Shown here in pieces: positions 1 to 8,621 of a stretch of 64,000 bases of DNA. The notes under the pieces are model-generated. The model was not told where the DNA came from. It saw only the letters and a list, made by a program, of their open reading frames with translations, and searched no databases. Both the position numbers and the translations under genes were made by a program. Within the stretch, counting starts at the first letter, position 1; every line of letters starts with the position of its first letter. The DNA comes from Acidiphilium sp. C61 (GTDB lineage: Bacteria > Pseudomonadota > Alphaproteobacteria > Acetobacterales > Acetobacteraceae): NCBI RefSeq assembly GCF_902712915.1, contig NZ_CACTIA010000005.1, positions 1,760,001 through 1,824,000 on the forward strand, in the 5' to 3' direction.

Positions 1-2
1 GG

Positions 3-719
3 CAGATGGTGCCGGGTGCTGGTGCCGCGCGGCGGGTGTTCGCCTATCACGAGGTGATCCGCACGCCGGCGGCGGGTGCGGCGGCCGCGGGCTGGGATGG
101 CAGGCGGTGCGACATCTATTACGACGCCCGGGTTTCGCCCGATTTCTACGCGTGGATCTTCCCGCATGGCGAGACCGCGAGCATCGGCACCGGCAGCGCG
201 GTGAAGGGGTTCTCGCTGCGCCGCGCCGTCGCGGCACTGCGCGAGGAGACCGGGCTCGGCCAGGCGGAGACGATCCGCGCCGAGGGCGCGCCGCTGCCGC
301 TGAAGCCGCTGGCGCGGTGGGATGACGGGGTGAACGTGCTGCTGGCCGGGGATGCCGCCGGGGTGGTGGCGCCGGCCTCGGGCGAGGGGATCTATTACGC
401 GATGCTCGGCGGGCAGCTCGCCGGCGAGGCGGCCGACGCGTTCTGCGCCAGCGGCGATGCGCGGGCGCTGCGCGAGGCGCGGCGGCGGTTCATGGCGGCG
501 CATGGCATGGTGTTCACCGTGCTCGGGATGATGCAGGATTTCTGGTATGCGAGCGACCGGCGGCGGGAGCGGTTCGTCGCCATCTGCGGCGATGCCGACG
601 TGCAGTCGATCACCTGGCAGGCCTACATGGAGAAGGCGCTGGTGCGGGCGAAACCGGCGGCGCACTTGCGCATCTTCGCGAAGAACATCGCGCATCTGAC
701 CGGGCTGGCGCGGGCATGA
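3..719 (+). CDS. bchP: Geranylgeranyl reductase BchP, C-terminal part (5' end outside window)
   Basis: This flavoprotein reduces the geranylgeranyl tail of bacteriochlorophyll to phytyl, a last step of pigment synthesis at the membrane. The frame is open to the left edge, so the N-terminal FAD Rossmann motif lies outside the window. What remains, about 238 residues, shows the second FAD-contact region typical of the family, LLAGDAAGVVAPASGEGIYY, about one third of the way in, then the helical C-terminus. Its stop overlaps the tspO start by 4 bp. Assignment rests on this motif and on the bch neighbours. A related geranylgeranyl reductase such as ChlP is the same enzyme class. Confidence 0.9.
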   Translation, partial: QMVPGAGAARRVFAYHEVIRTPAAGAAAAGWDGRRCDIYYDARVSPDFYAWIFPHGETASIGTGSAVKGFSLRRAVAALREETGLGQAETIRAEGAPLPLKPLARWDDGVNVLLAGDAAGVVAPASGEGIYYAMLGGQLAGEAADAFCASGDARALREARRRFMAAHGMVFTVLGMMQDFWYASDRRRERFVAICGDADVQSITWQAYMEKALVRAKPAAHLRIFAKNIAHLTGLARA

Positions 720-1222
720 GCGCGCTCGGGGGCGGCTGGGGGCCGGTGATGGTCGCGGCGGGTGCGGCGGCGGCGACGGCGCTGGCCGGCGGGCTCGCGA
801 CGCGGCTCGGCGTCTGGTATCGGCAGCTGCGCAAGCCCGCCTGGCAGCCGCCGGAATGGCTGTTCGGCCCGGTCTGGACGCTGATCTTCGCGCTTGCCGC
901 CGCCGCCGGCGTGATCGGCTGGGAGAGCGCGTCCGCACCCGGCGCGGCAGGGTGGCTCGTGGTGCTGTTCGGGCTCAACGCGGTGCTGAACATCCTCTGG
1001 AGCGTGCTGTTCTTCACCCTGAAGCGGCCGGACTGGGCGCTGGCCGAGCTGGTGGCGCTGTTCGCCTCGATCGCGGCGATCATGCTGGCGATGCAGCCCT
1101 ATGCGGCGGGGGCGAGCCTGTTGCTGCTGCCCTATCTGCTGTGGGTCGGCTTCGCCGGCGTGCTGAACCTGACGATCGTGCGGCTCAACCGCCCATTCGG
1201 CGCCGCCATGGGAGCGCGCTGA
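716..1222 (+). CDS. tspO: TspO/MBR family tryptophan-rich sensory protein
   Basis: TspO is a five-helix membrane protein that binds tetrapyrroles. In Rhodobacter it lowers photosynthesis gene expression in oxygen. The 168-residue product carries the family signature WQPPEWLFGPVWT at about residues 44-56, the LNILWSVLFF segment near residue 91 and YLLWVGFAGVLN near residue 140. Five hydrophobic stretches are visible. It overlaps bchP by 4 bp and lies 1 bp before bchI, so it is probably co-transcribed with the pigment genes. That context supports a role in tetrapyrrole sensing or traffic, although this role is inferred from relatives. Confidence 0.92.
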   Translation: MSALGGGWGPVMVAAGAAAATALAGGLATRLGVWYRQLRKPAWQPPEWLFGPVWTLIFALAAAAGVIGWESASAPGAAGWLVVLFGLNAVLNILWSVLFFTLKRPDWALAELVALFASIAAIMLAMQPYAAGASLLLLPYLLWVGFAGVLNLTIVRLNRPFGAAMGAR

Positions 1223-1223
1223 C

Positions 1224-2246
1224 ATGGGCCCGTATCCGTTCAGCGCGATCGTCGGCCAGGCGGAGATGAAGGAGGCGCTGCTGATCGCGGCGACCGAGCC
1301 GGCGCTCGGCGGGGTGCTGGCGCTGGGCGATCGCGGCACCGGCAAATCGACCGCGGTGCGGGCGCTGGCGGCGTTGCTGCCGGCGGTGAATGCCGTGGCG
1401 GGCTGCCGCTATCGCTGCGATCCGGCCGATCGGCGGCGGCTCTGCCCGGAGTGCCGGGCGCGGCGCGTCGGCGGCCGGTTGCCGCGCGAGCGGGTGCGGG
1501 TGCCGGTGGTCGACCTGCCGCTCGGCGCCACCGAGGACAGGGTGGTCGGCGCGCTGGACATCGAGCGCGCGCTCGCCGACGGGGTGAAGGCGTTCGAGCC
1601 GGGGCTGCTGGCCCGCGCCAATCGCGGCTTTCTCTATATCGACGAGATCAATCTGCTGGAGGATCATCTGGTGGATCTGCTGCTCGATGTCGCGGCGTCG
1701 GGCGAGAACGTGGTCGAGCGCGAGGGGCTGAGCCTGCGCCACCCGGCGCGCTTCGTGCTGATCGGCAGCGGCAACCCCGAGGAGGGCGAGTTGCGGCCGC
1801 AGCTGCTCGACCGGTTCGGCCTGTGCGTCGAGGTCAGGACGCCGACGGATATCGACGAGCGGATCGAGGTGGTGCGGCGGCGGGATGCGTTCGAGCAGGA
1901 CCCGGCCGGCTTCGCGCGGCGCTTCGCGGCGGCGGAGGCCGGGCTGCGCGATGCGATCGTCGCGGCGCGGCGGTTGCTGCCGATGGTCGCGGTCGCCGAG
2001 GAGGTGCTGGCGCTCGCTGCCCGCCTCTGCGTGGCGCTCGGCACCGACGGGCTGCGCGGCGAGCTGACGCTGCTGCGCGCGGCAAGGGCGAAGGCGGCGC
2101 TGGAAGGCGAGGTCGCGGTGACGCCGGCGCATCTGCGGGCGGTGGCCCCGGCGGCGCTGCGCCACCGGCTGCGGCGCGATCCGCTCGATGAATCGATGGC
2201 CGGCGCGCGGGTCGATCGCGCGCTCGACGAGGTGTTCGTCGCATGA
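1224..2246 (+). CDS. bchI: Magnesium chelatase ATPase subunit I (BchI)
   Basis: BchI is the AAA+ ring ATPase that, with BchD and BchH, drives metal insertion into protoporphyrin IX, the first committed step of bacteriochlorophyll synthesis. The 340-residue protein has usual length. Walker A GDRGTGKST is at residues 35-43 and Walker B LYIDE at 137-141. A Cys-containing insertion (CRYRC...CPEC) sits between them, as in other BchI/ChlI proteins. It starts 1 bp after tspO and overlaps bchD by 4 bp, so the two chelatase motor subunits are translationally coupled. Confidence 0.96.
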   Translation: MGPYPFSAIVGQAEMKEALLIAATEPALGGVLALGDRGTGKSTAVRALAALLPAVNAVAGCRYRCDPADRRRLCPECRARRVGGRLPRERVRVPVVDLPLGATEDRVVGALDIERALADGVKAFEPGLLARANRGFLYIDEINLLEDHLVDLLLDVAASGENVVEREGLSLRHPARFVLIGSGNPEEGELRPQLLDRFGLCVEVRTPTDIDERIEVVRRRDAFEQDPAGFARRFAAAEAGLRDAIVAARRLLPMVAVAEEVLALAARLCVALGTDGLRGELTLLRAARAKAALEGEVAVTPAHLRAVAPAALRHRLRRDPLDESMAGARVDRALDEVFVA

Positions 2247-3943
2247 GCCCGATGCCGCCGCCGCGCCCGGCGCGCAGTGCGGCGGTGGTCGCGGCCCTGT
2301 TCAGCCTCGACCCGGCGGGGCTGGGCGGCATCTGGGTCCGCGCGCCGTTCGGCCCGGCGCGGGACGGGTTTGTCGAGCATGTCCGCGCCCTGCTGCCGGC
2401 GGGGGCGGCGATGCGGCGGGTGCCGGCCGGGATCGATGACGGACGGCTGCTCGGCGGGATCGATCTTGCCGCCAGCCTTGCCGCCGGGCGCCGGGTGATG
2501 GCGGCCGGACTGCTGGCGGAGGCGGCGGGCGGCGTGCTGGTGCTGCCGATGGCCGAGCGGCTCGACCGCGCCTTGTGCGCGCGGCTGGCACAGGCGCAGG
2601 AGGGCCGGTTCGGCGCCATCGCCCTCGATGAGGGGATCGGGCCGGAGGAACATCTCTCCCCAGCACTGGCCGACCGGATGGCCTTCGCCCTCGATGCCGC
2701 CGATCTGCTGGCGCGGCGCCCGCTTGCGCGGGTGCGCGGGCTTGGTGCGGCGCGGCGGCGGCTCGTGCGGATGCGGATGGATGACGGGGTGGCCGAGGCG
2801 CTCTGCCATGTGGCGGCGCAACTCGGCATATTCTCGCTGCGGCCGGTGATCCTCGCGATGCGGACGGCGCGGGCCGCCGCGGCGCTGGCCGGCCGCCGCA
2901 GCGCCGGCGAGGAGGACGCGATGCTGGCAGCCCAGCTGGTGCTCGCCCATCGCGCCACCCGCCTGCCGGCGCCGGCGGAACAGGACATGGATCAGGCGCC
3001 CGAGCCGCCGCCGCCGGCGTGCGGTGACGATGCGGCGCCGCCGGCGCCACCCGAGACGGCGGGCGAGCAGGCGGCGGACCGGGTTCTCGATGCTGCCCGC
3101 AGCGCGCTGCCGCCGGAACTTCTGGCAGCACTGCTGCTCGGCCAGGGCCGCCGCGGCGCCGCGGGCGGGCGCGCCGCAGCCCCTGCCGCCGCAACGGCGG
3201 CGCATGGAAGACCGCTCGGCGCGCGCCCCGGCCGGCCGGGGCGGGAGCATGGTCTTGCCCTCGTCGATACGTTGCGGGCCGCCGCCCCGATGCAGGCGCT
3301 GCGCCGGCGCGAGCGGCCGGATCATCCGGGGCGGGTCATTGTTCTTGGCAGCGATTTCAGGGTTCGCCGGCATCAGGCGCCGGTCCGCTCGGTGGCGATT
3401 TTCGCGGTCGACGCTTCGGGCTCGTCGGCGCTGAACCGGCTGGCGGAAGCGAAGGGCGCGGTGCAGCTGCTGCTCGCCGATTGCTATGTGCGGCGCGACC
3501 AGGTGGCGCTTCTGGCGTTCCGCAACCGCGGCGCGGAGCTGCTGCTGCCGCCCACCGCGGCGCTGGCCCGCGCCCGGCGGAGCCTTGCGGCGCTACCGGG
3601 CGGCGGGGCGACGCCGCTGGCCAGCGGGATCGACGCCGCGCGGGACATGGCACTCGGCGCGCGGCGGCGGGGCAACCGGCCGCTGCTGGTGCTGCTGACC
3701 GATGGCGGGGCGAATATCGGCCGCGACCGGCAGCCCGGCCGCGCGGCGGCGGCGGCGGATGCGCGGGCGGCGGCGTCTGCCTGTGCTGCCGATGGAATTC
3801 CCGCCCTGCTGATCGACACGGCGCCGCGGCCGAACGCGTTCGCCGCCGAACTCGCCGGCGTGATGCGGGCGCGCTACCTGCCGCTGCCCTTTGCCGATGC
3901 GCGCGCGCTGAGCCGGGCGATCCGCGCGGAGCAGGCCGCATGA
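2243..3943 (+). CDS. bchD: Magnesium chelatase subunit D (BchD)
   Basis: BchD forms the second ring of the chelatase motor and bridges BchI to the porphyrin-binding BchH. The 566-residue product has the three expected parts. An N-terminal AAA-like domain (about 10-240) lacks a usable Walker A. A Pro/Ala-rich linker (about 243-330) follows. The C-terminal von Willebrand A domain has the MIDAS motif DASGS at residues 390-394. In Rhodobacter a bchD mutant makes zinc-bacteriochlorophyll, so the state of this gene matters in a zinc-using lineage. Here the frame is intact with no obvious loss. Overlaps with bchI and bchO are 4 bp each. Confidence 0.95.
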   Translation: MSPMPPPRPARSAAVVAALFSLDPAGLGGIWVRAPFGPARDGFVEHVRALLPAGAAMRRVPAGIDDGRLLGGIDLAASLAAGRRVMAAGLLAEAAGGVLVLPMAERLDRALCARLAQAQEGRFGAIALDEGIGPEEHLSPALADRMAFALDAADLLARRPLARVRGLGAARRRLVRMRMDDGVAEALCHVAAQLGIFSLRPVILAMRTARAAAALAGRRSAGEEDAMLAAQLVLAHRATRLPAPAEQDMDQAPEPPPPACGDDAAPPAPPETAGEQAADRVLDAARSALPPELLAALLLGQGRRGAAGGRAAAPAAATAAHGRPLGARPGRPGREHGLALVDTLRAAAPMQALRRRERPDHPGRVIVLGSDFRVRRHQAPVRSVAIFAVDASGSSALNRLAEAKGAVQLLLADCYVRRDQVALLAFRNRGAELLLPPTAALARARRSLAALPGGGATPLASGIDAARDMALGARRRGNRPLLVLLTDGGANIGRDRQPGRAAAAADARAAASACAADGIPALLIDTAPRPNAFAAELAGVMRARYLPLPFADARALSRAIRAEQAA

Positions 3944-4863
3944 GCGCCGCGCTCGCGCTGTGGGACCGGGTGTTCGACGCCAATGCGCCCGACTGGGAGA
4001 CCGACGGGCGGGACTGGCCGAACCGGGCGGCGAGCCGCTTCGTGACCGCCGGCGGGCTGCGATTCCACGTTCAGGTGATGGGGGCGGGGCCGGTTCTGCT
4101 GCTGCTGCACGGCACCGGTGCGGCGACGCATTCGTGGCGCGCGCTGGCGCCGCTGCTGGCGCGGGATTTCACCGTCATTGCGCCGGATCTGCCGGGCCAC
4201 GGCTTCACCGCGGCGCCGTTCTGGCCGCGCATGTCGCTGCCCGGCATGGCCGGCGCGATCGCGGCGTTGCTCGACGTGCTGGAGGCGCCGCCGGCGCTGG
4301 TGGCCGGGCACTCGGCGGGGGCGGCGATCCTGGCCGAGATGTGCCTGCAGGGGCGGATCGCGCCGGCGGGGCTGGTCAGCCTCAACGGCGCGCTGCTGCC
4401 GCTCAAGGGCGTTGCAGGGCAGGTATTCTCGCCGCTGGCGCGGCTGTTCGCGCTCAACCCGCTGGTGCCGCGCGTGTTCGCCTGGCACGCGGCGGACAAG
4501 GCGGTGGTGGCGCGGCTGCTGCGCGGCACCGGATCGCGCATCGATGCGCAGGGGGCGGAATTCTATGCACGGCTGGCGCGGCGCAGCGGCCATGCGGGGG
4601 CGGCACTGATGATGATGGCGAACTGGGACCTGGCACCGCTGGCCGCGGCGCTGCCGCGTCTCGCGCCGAGGCTTTTGCTGATCGTGGGGGCGGCGGACCG
4701 CTCGATCCCGCCGGCCGATGCGCGGGAGATCGCGCGTCTTGTGCCGGGGGCGCGGGTGATCGTGTTGCCGCGTCTCGGCCATCTCGCGCATGAGGAGGCG
4801 CCGGAGCCCGTCGCCGGGGAGATCGCCGGCTTCGCGCGCGAGATCGGGGTGCTGGCGGCATGA
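3940..4863 (+). CDS. bchO: Alpha/beta hydrolase BchO, Mg-chelatase accessory
   Basis: BchO is an alpha/beta-fold hydrolase always found beside bchI-bchD in purple bacteria. Its exact reaction is uncertain, and it is usually called a magnesium chelatase accessory protein. The ATG overlaps the bchD stop (ATGA). From this start the product is 307 residues. It shows the oxyanion strand LLLLHGTG near residue 53 and the nucleophile elbow GHSAG with Ser at about residue 125. A late His occurs in GHLAHEEAP, giving a plausible catalytic triad. A longer upstream extension of this frame only shadows bchD. It overlaps crtI by 4 bp. Confidence 0.93.
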   Translation: MSAALALWDRVFDANAPDWETDGRDWPNRAASRFVTAGGLRFHVQVMGAGPVLLLLHGTGAATHSWRALAPLLARDFTVIAPDLPGHGFTAAPFWPRMSLPGMAGAIAALLDVLEAPPALVAGHSAGAAILAEMCLQGRIAPAGLVSLNGALLPLKGVAGQVFSPLARLFALNPLVPRVFAWHAADKAVVARLLRGTGSRIDAQGAEFYARLARRSGHAGAALMMMANWDLAPLAAALPRLAPRLLLIVGAADRSIPPADAREIARLVPGARVIVLPRLGHLAHEEAPEPVAGEIAGFAREIGVLAA

Positions 4864-6389
4864 ACGTGATCACCCGTCAGGATGCGGGGCAGGAGGCGAG
4901 GACGAAGCGGCCGCATGCCATCGTGATCGGGGCGGGGTTCGGCGGGCTGGCCGCCGCGATCCGGCTCGGCGCGCGGGGCTGGCGCGTCACCGTGCTGGAG
5001 CGCTGCGAGCAGCCCGGCGGCCGGGCCTCGGTGTTCCGGCAGGACGGGTTCGTGTTCGATGCCGGCCCGACCATCATCACCGCCCCGTTCCTGCTGGAGG
5101 AACTCTGGACGCTGGCCGGCGGGCGAATGGCCGATGATGTCGATCTCCGCTCGATCGACCCGTTCTACCGCATCCGCTTCGACGATGGCTCGCATATCGA
5201 CTGTTCCGGCCATCATGACGCGATGTGCGCGGAGATCGGCCGGCTCGCGCCCGGCGATGTCGCCGGCTACGAGCGCTTCATCGCGATGACCGAGGAGATC
5301 TACCGGATCGGGTTCGAGCAGCTCGGCCACGTGCCGTTCGGCCACTGGACCGACATGGCGCGCATCCTGCCCGACCTCGTGCGGCTGTCCGGCCATCGCA
5401 GCGTGCACGGGCTGGTCGCGCGGCATGTGCGCGATCCGCGGGTGCGCGCGGCGCTGAGCTTCCATCCGCTGCTGGTCGGCGGCAATCCGTTCCGGGTCAG
5501 CGCCATCTACGCGCTGATCCTGCATCTGGAGCGCCGGCATGGCGTGCATTTCGCGATGGGCGGGACCGGGGCGATCGTCGCCGGGCTGGCGCGGCTGATC
5601 GAGCGGCAGGGCAACCGCATCCGCTGCAACACGCCGGTCGACCGGATCCTCGTGCGCGAGGGGGCGGCATGCGGCGTCGAACTCGCGGATGGCAGCCGGA
5701 TCGCGGCGGATATCGTGGTCTCGGACGCCTGCACCGGGTTTACCTATGGCCATCTGCTGCGCGGGGTGGCGCGGCGGCGCTGGACCGACCGCAAGCTCGC
5801 CGCGGCGCGCTACTCGATGGGGTTGTTCGTCTGGTATTTCGGCACCGACCGGACGTTCGGCGACGTGCCGCACCACACGATCGTGATGGGGCCGCGCTAT
5901 CGCGGGCTGCTCGACGATATTTTCGAGAAGAAGCGCCTGGCGCCGGACATGAGCCTCTATCTGCACCGGCCGACGGCGACCGATCCGGCGCTCGCGCCCG
6001 CGGGGTGCGACGCCTTCTATGCGCTGGCGCCGGTGCCGCATCTCGGCGGCGGCCAGGACTGGGCGCGCGAGGCCGAGGCGTTCCGCCAGCGGGTCGAGCG
6101 GCGGCTGGAGGAGACGGTGATGCCGGGGCTTGGCGGGCACATCGTCACCTCGCGGGTGATGACGCCGCAGGATTTCGCCACGCGCTACGATTCGACCTGG
6201 GGCGCCGGCTTCGGGATGGAGCCGGTGCTGACCCAGAGCGCCTGGTTCCGCCCGCACAATGCGAGCGAGGATGTGCGCAACCTTTTCCTGGTGGGCGCGG
6301 GCACCCATCCCGGCGCCGGGGTGCCGGGCGTGCTCTCGACCGCCCGGGTTCTCGACACGGTGGTTCCCGATGCCAATGCGTTCGTCTGA
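4860..6389 (+). CDS. crtI: Phytoene desaturase CrtI
   Basis: CrtI converts phytoene through successive FAD-dependent desaturations to neurosporene or lycopene. The 509-residue protein has the dinucleotide motif GAGFGGL at residues 24-30 and the C-terminal carotenoid desaturase signature LVGAGTHPGAGVPGV about 25 residues from the end. Length is normal for bacterial CrtI. It overlaps bchO by 4 bp and runs into crtB, the usual crtI-crtB pair. The second desaturase in the window, on the other strand next to crtC, is better assigned as CrtD, which leaves this one as CrtI. Confidence 0.94.
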   Translation: MNVITRQDAGQEARTKRPHAIVIGAGFGGLAAAIRLGARGWRVTVLERCEQPGGRASVFRQDGFVFDAGPTIITAPFLLEELWTLAGGRMADDVDLRSIDPFYRIRFDDGSHIDCSGHHDAMCAEIGRLAPGDVAGYERFIAMTEEIYRIGFEQLGHVPFGHWTDMARILPDLVRLSGHRSVHGLVARHVRDPRVRAALSFHPLLVGGNPFRVSAIYALILHLERRHGVHFAMGGTGAIVAGLARLIERQGNRIRCNTPVDRILVREGAACGVELADGSRIAADIVVSDACTGFTYGHLLRGVARRRWTDRKLAAARYSMGLFVWYFGTDRTFGDVPHHTIVMGPRYRGLLDDIFEKKRLAPDMSLYLHRPTATDPALAPAGCDAFYALAPVPHLGGGQDWAREAEAFRQRVERRLEETVMPGLGGHIVTSRVMTPQDFATRYDSTWGAGFGMEPVLTQSAWFRPHNASEDVRNLFLVGAGTHPGAGVPGVLSTARVLDTVVPDANAFV

Positions 6390-7437
6390 TCCCGACATCG
6401 CCGCCTGCACGGCAAGGCTGCGCCGCGGCTCGGTCAGTTTCCACGCCGCCTCGCGCCTGTTGCCGGCGGAGGTGCGCGCTGCGGCGACCGCGCTCTACGC
6501 CTTCTGCCGCGAGGCCGACGACGCGGTCGACCTTGCCGCCGACAAGCAAGCCGGGGTTGCCGCGATATCGGCGCGGCTGGAGGCGATCTGCCGGGGTGTG
6601 CGGCTCGATGATCCGGTCGATCGCGCGTTTGCCGCGACGATCGCCCGGCACGGTATCCCGCTTGCGCTGCCCGAGGCGCTGATCGAGGGGCTGGCCTGGG
6701 ACGCGGCGGGGCGGCGCTATGCCACGCTGGCGGAGCTGCGCGCCTATGCGGCGCGGGTGGCGGGGTCGGTCGGCGTGATGATGGCGATGCTGATGGGCGC
6801 GCGGGATGAGGCGAGCCTTGCCGCCGCCTGCGATCTCGGCCTCGCGATGCAGCTGACCAATATCGCCCGCGATGTTGGCGAGGATGCGGCCGAGCGCCGG
6901 CTCTATCTGCCGCTGGACTGGCTGGAGGAGGCGGGGCTGGAGCCCGAGCGGTTCCTTGCCCGCCCGGCCTTCACCCCGGCGCTGGCACACGTGATCGGGC
7001 GCTTGCTCGACGAAGCCGAGCGGCGCTATGCGGCGGCCGGATGCGGCATCGCCGCGCTGCCGCTGGCCTGCCGGCCCGGCATTGCGGCGGCGCGGCGGAT
7101 CTATCGCGAGATCGGCCGGCTCCTGGCGGCGAACGGGCTCGACTCGGTCTCCACCCGCACCCGCGTGTCCGGCCGGCGGAAGCTCGGGCTGGCCGCACTC
7201 TCGCTGGCCGATGCCGCGACCGCGGGGCTGTGGGCGCCGCTGGCCGCATCGCCGCCGCCCTGCCCGGAAGTGCGCTTCCTGATCGATGCTGCGGCGGCAG
7301 CGGGGGGCGAGACGGTGGGCGCGGCGGCGCGGGTGATCCTGCTGATCGACCGGCTGGAACGCGAGGAACGCACGGCGCGGATGAGGGCGGCCGGGGCGCG
7401 CGGCCCGCTCGTCTGCGGCGCGGCGGAGCCGGCGTGA
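6376..7437 (+). CDS. crtB: Phytoene synthase CrtB
   Basis: CrtB condenses two geranylgeranyl diphosphates to phytoene, the entry to carotenoid synthesis. From the ATG at 6376 the product is 353 residues. Two Asp-rich diphosphate-binding motifs are visible: CREADDAVD at residues 44-52 and NIARDVGED at 162-170. The first 13 bases overlap the crtI end. An in-frame ATG at 6370 is equally possible, and longer 5' extensions merely shadow crtI. The C-terminus is Ala/Arg-rich. Pairing with crtI and supply of substrate by crtE downstream make the function secure. Confidence 0.94.
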   Translation: MRSSDPDIAACTARLRRGSVSFHAASRLLPAEVRAAATALYAFCREADDAVDLAADKQAGVAAISARLEAICRGVRLDDPVDRAFAATIARHGIPLALPEALIEGLAWDAAGRRYATLAELRAYAARVAGSVGVMMAMLMGARDEASLAAACDLGLAMQLTNIARDVGEDAAERRLYLPLDWLEEAGLEPERFLARPAFTPALAHVIGRLLDEAERRYAAAGCGIAALPLACRPGIAAARRIYREIGRLLAANGLDSVSTRTRVSGRRKLGLAALSLADAATAGLWAPLAASPPPCPEVRFLIDAAAAAGGETVGAAARVILLIDRLEREERTARMRAAGARGPLVCGAAEPA

Positions 7438-7447
7438 TGGAAGACGC

Positions 7448-7588
7448 ATGATGGAAGCATGGGCCAGCCACTACGCGACCTTCCTGGAGTTTTCCGGCAT
7501 CGACGTGCTGGTGCTGGCGGCCGCCATCTGGTCGCTCGTGTCGGTGCGGCGGAGCCTGCGGCGGGACCGCGAGCGCGACGGGTCCTAG
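7448..7588 (+). CDS. Small single-span membrane protein after crtB
   Basis: Eleven bases after crtB a 46-codon ORF begins with tandem ATGs. It encodes a short amphipathic N-terminus (MMEAWASHYATFLEF), one hydrophobic segment (about residues 20-35, VLVLAAAIWSLVSV) and a strongly basic tail (RRSLRRDRERDGS). This is an N-out/C-in single-span design by the positive-inside rule. The stop codon lies inside a palindromic repeat. The topology resembles small proteins such as CcmD, but there is no convincing sequence match and no cytochrome maturation gene nearby. It may be a small pigment-complex or assembly factor. Coding status is inferred from position and composition. Confidence 0.5.
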   Translation: MMEAWASHYATFLEFSGIDVLVLAAAIWSLVSVRRSLRRDRERDGS

Positions 7589-7680
7589 AGCACTTTCCGA
7601 TCCAGTTGGATCGGATGTAGTGCTCTATCATATTAATAAACAGAGCATCTTTATCCGATCAGATGATTCCATCTGATCGG
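7586..7680. repeat. Two palindromic repeats between convergent crtB and crtC units
   Basis: The first palindrome (7586-7627) has outer arms TAGAGCACT/AGTGCTCTA and inner arms CCGATCC/GGATCGG around a 4-base loop. The second (7655-7680) is CCGATCAGATG/CATCTGATCGG around 4 bases, preceded by another AGAGCAT. They fill the gap between the convergent genes and probably end transcription from both sides. Related palindromes recur at 33698-33734 and 40686-40760, so this is a dispersed REP-like family. Confidence 0.75.
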
Positions 7681-7691
7681 CTGCCTCAATC

Positions 7692-8621
7692 TCAGATGAA
7701 CCGGCGCGGCATGCGGAAGGGCAGCATGAACTGCACGGCGGGGTGGACCAGACGGTCGCAATCCAGCGTTTCGTGCACGGCCTCGACTTGTTCGCCGCCG
7801 AGCGAGGCGGCGATGCGGGCGCGGGCGTAAAACGGCGTATCCTCGAGATTGCGGATGAGGCGGGCGCCGCCATCGCTGCGGGTTTCGCGCGCGAGGCGCC
7901 AGCGCGTCGCCGGCAGGGCGGCGATGGGCGGCGGCGTGAAGGCGGTGGCACCGCCGGCGGCGTCGAAGCCCAGCGCGAGCGCGGTCTGCCCGCCATCGCG
8001 CCGCTCCGCGTGATAGAGGATCGCGGCACCCCGCCGCGTTGCCGCGCGCGACCAGTGCCAGCGCCGGAAGGCACGCGCGACCGGTTCGTCGCCCTCGTTG
8101 CGGTCGAGATAGGCGTTGCCCTCCCAGGCGAGTTCGGGCGCGGTGAAGGCGACGCGGATGCGCGCGCAGGGGGCGAGCGGCTGCCAGCGGTGCCGGCCCG
8201 CCGCATCGAGCTCGTAGGTGGTCGGCTCGACGGCGTGGGGGGTGAGGCGGATCGTGCCGCGCACCCGGCGCGGCAGCGGGTTCGACCATTCGGCGATCTC
8301 GGCGGCAAGCCCGCCTTCATCGACGGTGAGCCGGCTCGGGCCGATGGCGAGGCTGTCGGCCTCGGCCCGCAGGCTGTGGCGGCGGCGCTCGGTCATGGTC
8401 CAGCGATTGCCGCGCGGGCCGTAGAGGGCGAGGTTGATGGCGACGAAATCCTCCGGTGCCGCGCTGTCGGGGGCGAAGCGGCGGGCGGCGGCGTAATAGG
8501 GTGAGAACACCGAGCCGATGAAGGCGATCAGGGTGAGCGCGTGGCGCCCGTCATCGCTCAGCGCGTCGACATACCACCAGGCATAGCCGCCGCGCGGGAC
8601 CGGGCGGTCGAAGCGGATCAT
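7692..8621 (-). CDS. crtC: Carotenoid 1,2-hydratase CrtC (hydroxyneurosporene synthase)
   Basis: CrtC adds water to the end groups of acyclic carotenoids such as neurosporene and lycopene, opening the route to spheroidene or spirilloxanthin. The 309-residue product begins MIRFDRPVPRGGYAWWYVDA and continues with GSVFSPYYAAARR near residue 37, both characteristic of the CrtC N-terminus. It is downstream of crtD on the reverse strand with a 4-bp overlap. No crtA was seen in the window, so the pathway here fits spirilloxanthin rather than spheroidenone, which agrees with pigments known from Acidiphilium. Confidence 0.92.
   Translation of the reverse strand: MIRFDRPVPRGGYAWWYVDALSDDGRHALTLIAFIGSVFSPYYAAARRFAPDSAAPEDFVAINLALYGPRGNRWTMTERRRHSLRAEADSLAIGPSRLTVDEGGLAAEIAEWSNPLPRRVRGTIRLTPHAVEPTTYELDAAGRHRWQPLAPCARIRVAFTAPELAWEGNAYLDRNEGDEPVARAFRRWHWSRAATRRGAAILYHAERRDGGQTALALGFDAAGGATAFTPPPIAALPATRWRLARETRSDGGARLIRNLEDTPFYARARIAASLGGEQVEAVHETLDCDRLVHPAVQFMLPFRMPRRFI

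Noticed and set aside
4563..6410. A 615-codon reverse-strand frame over bchO-crtI
   Set aside because: Antisense to two well-recognised genes, with low-complexity composition and no motifs.
7448..7588. CcmD haem exporter subunit
   Set aside because: Only the single-span topology is shared. No ccm genes are nearby and the sequence does not align convincingly.
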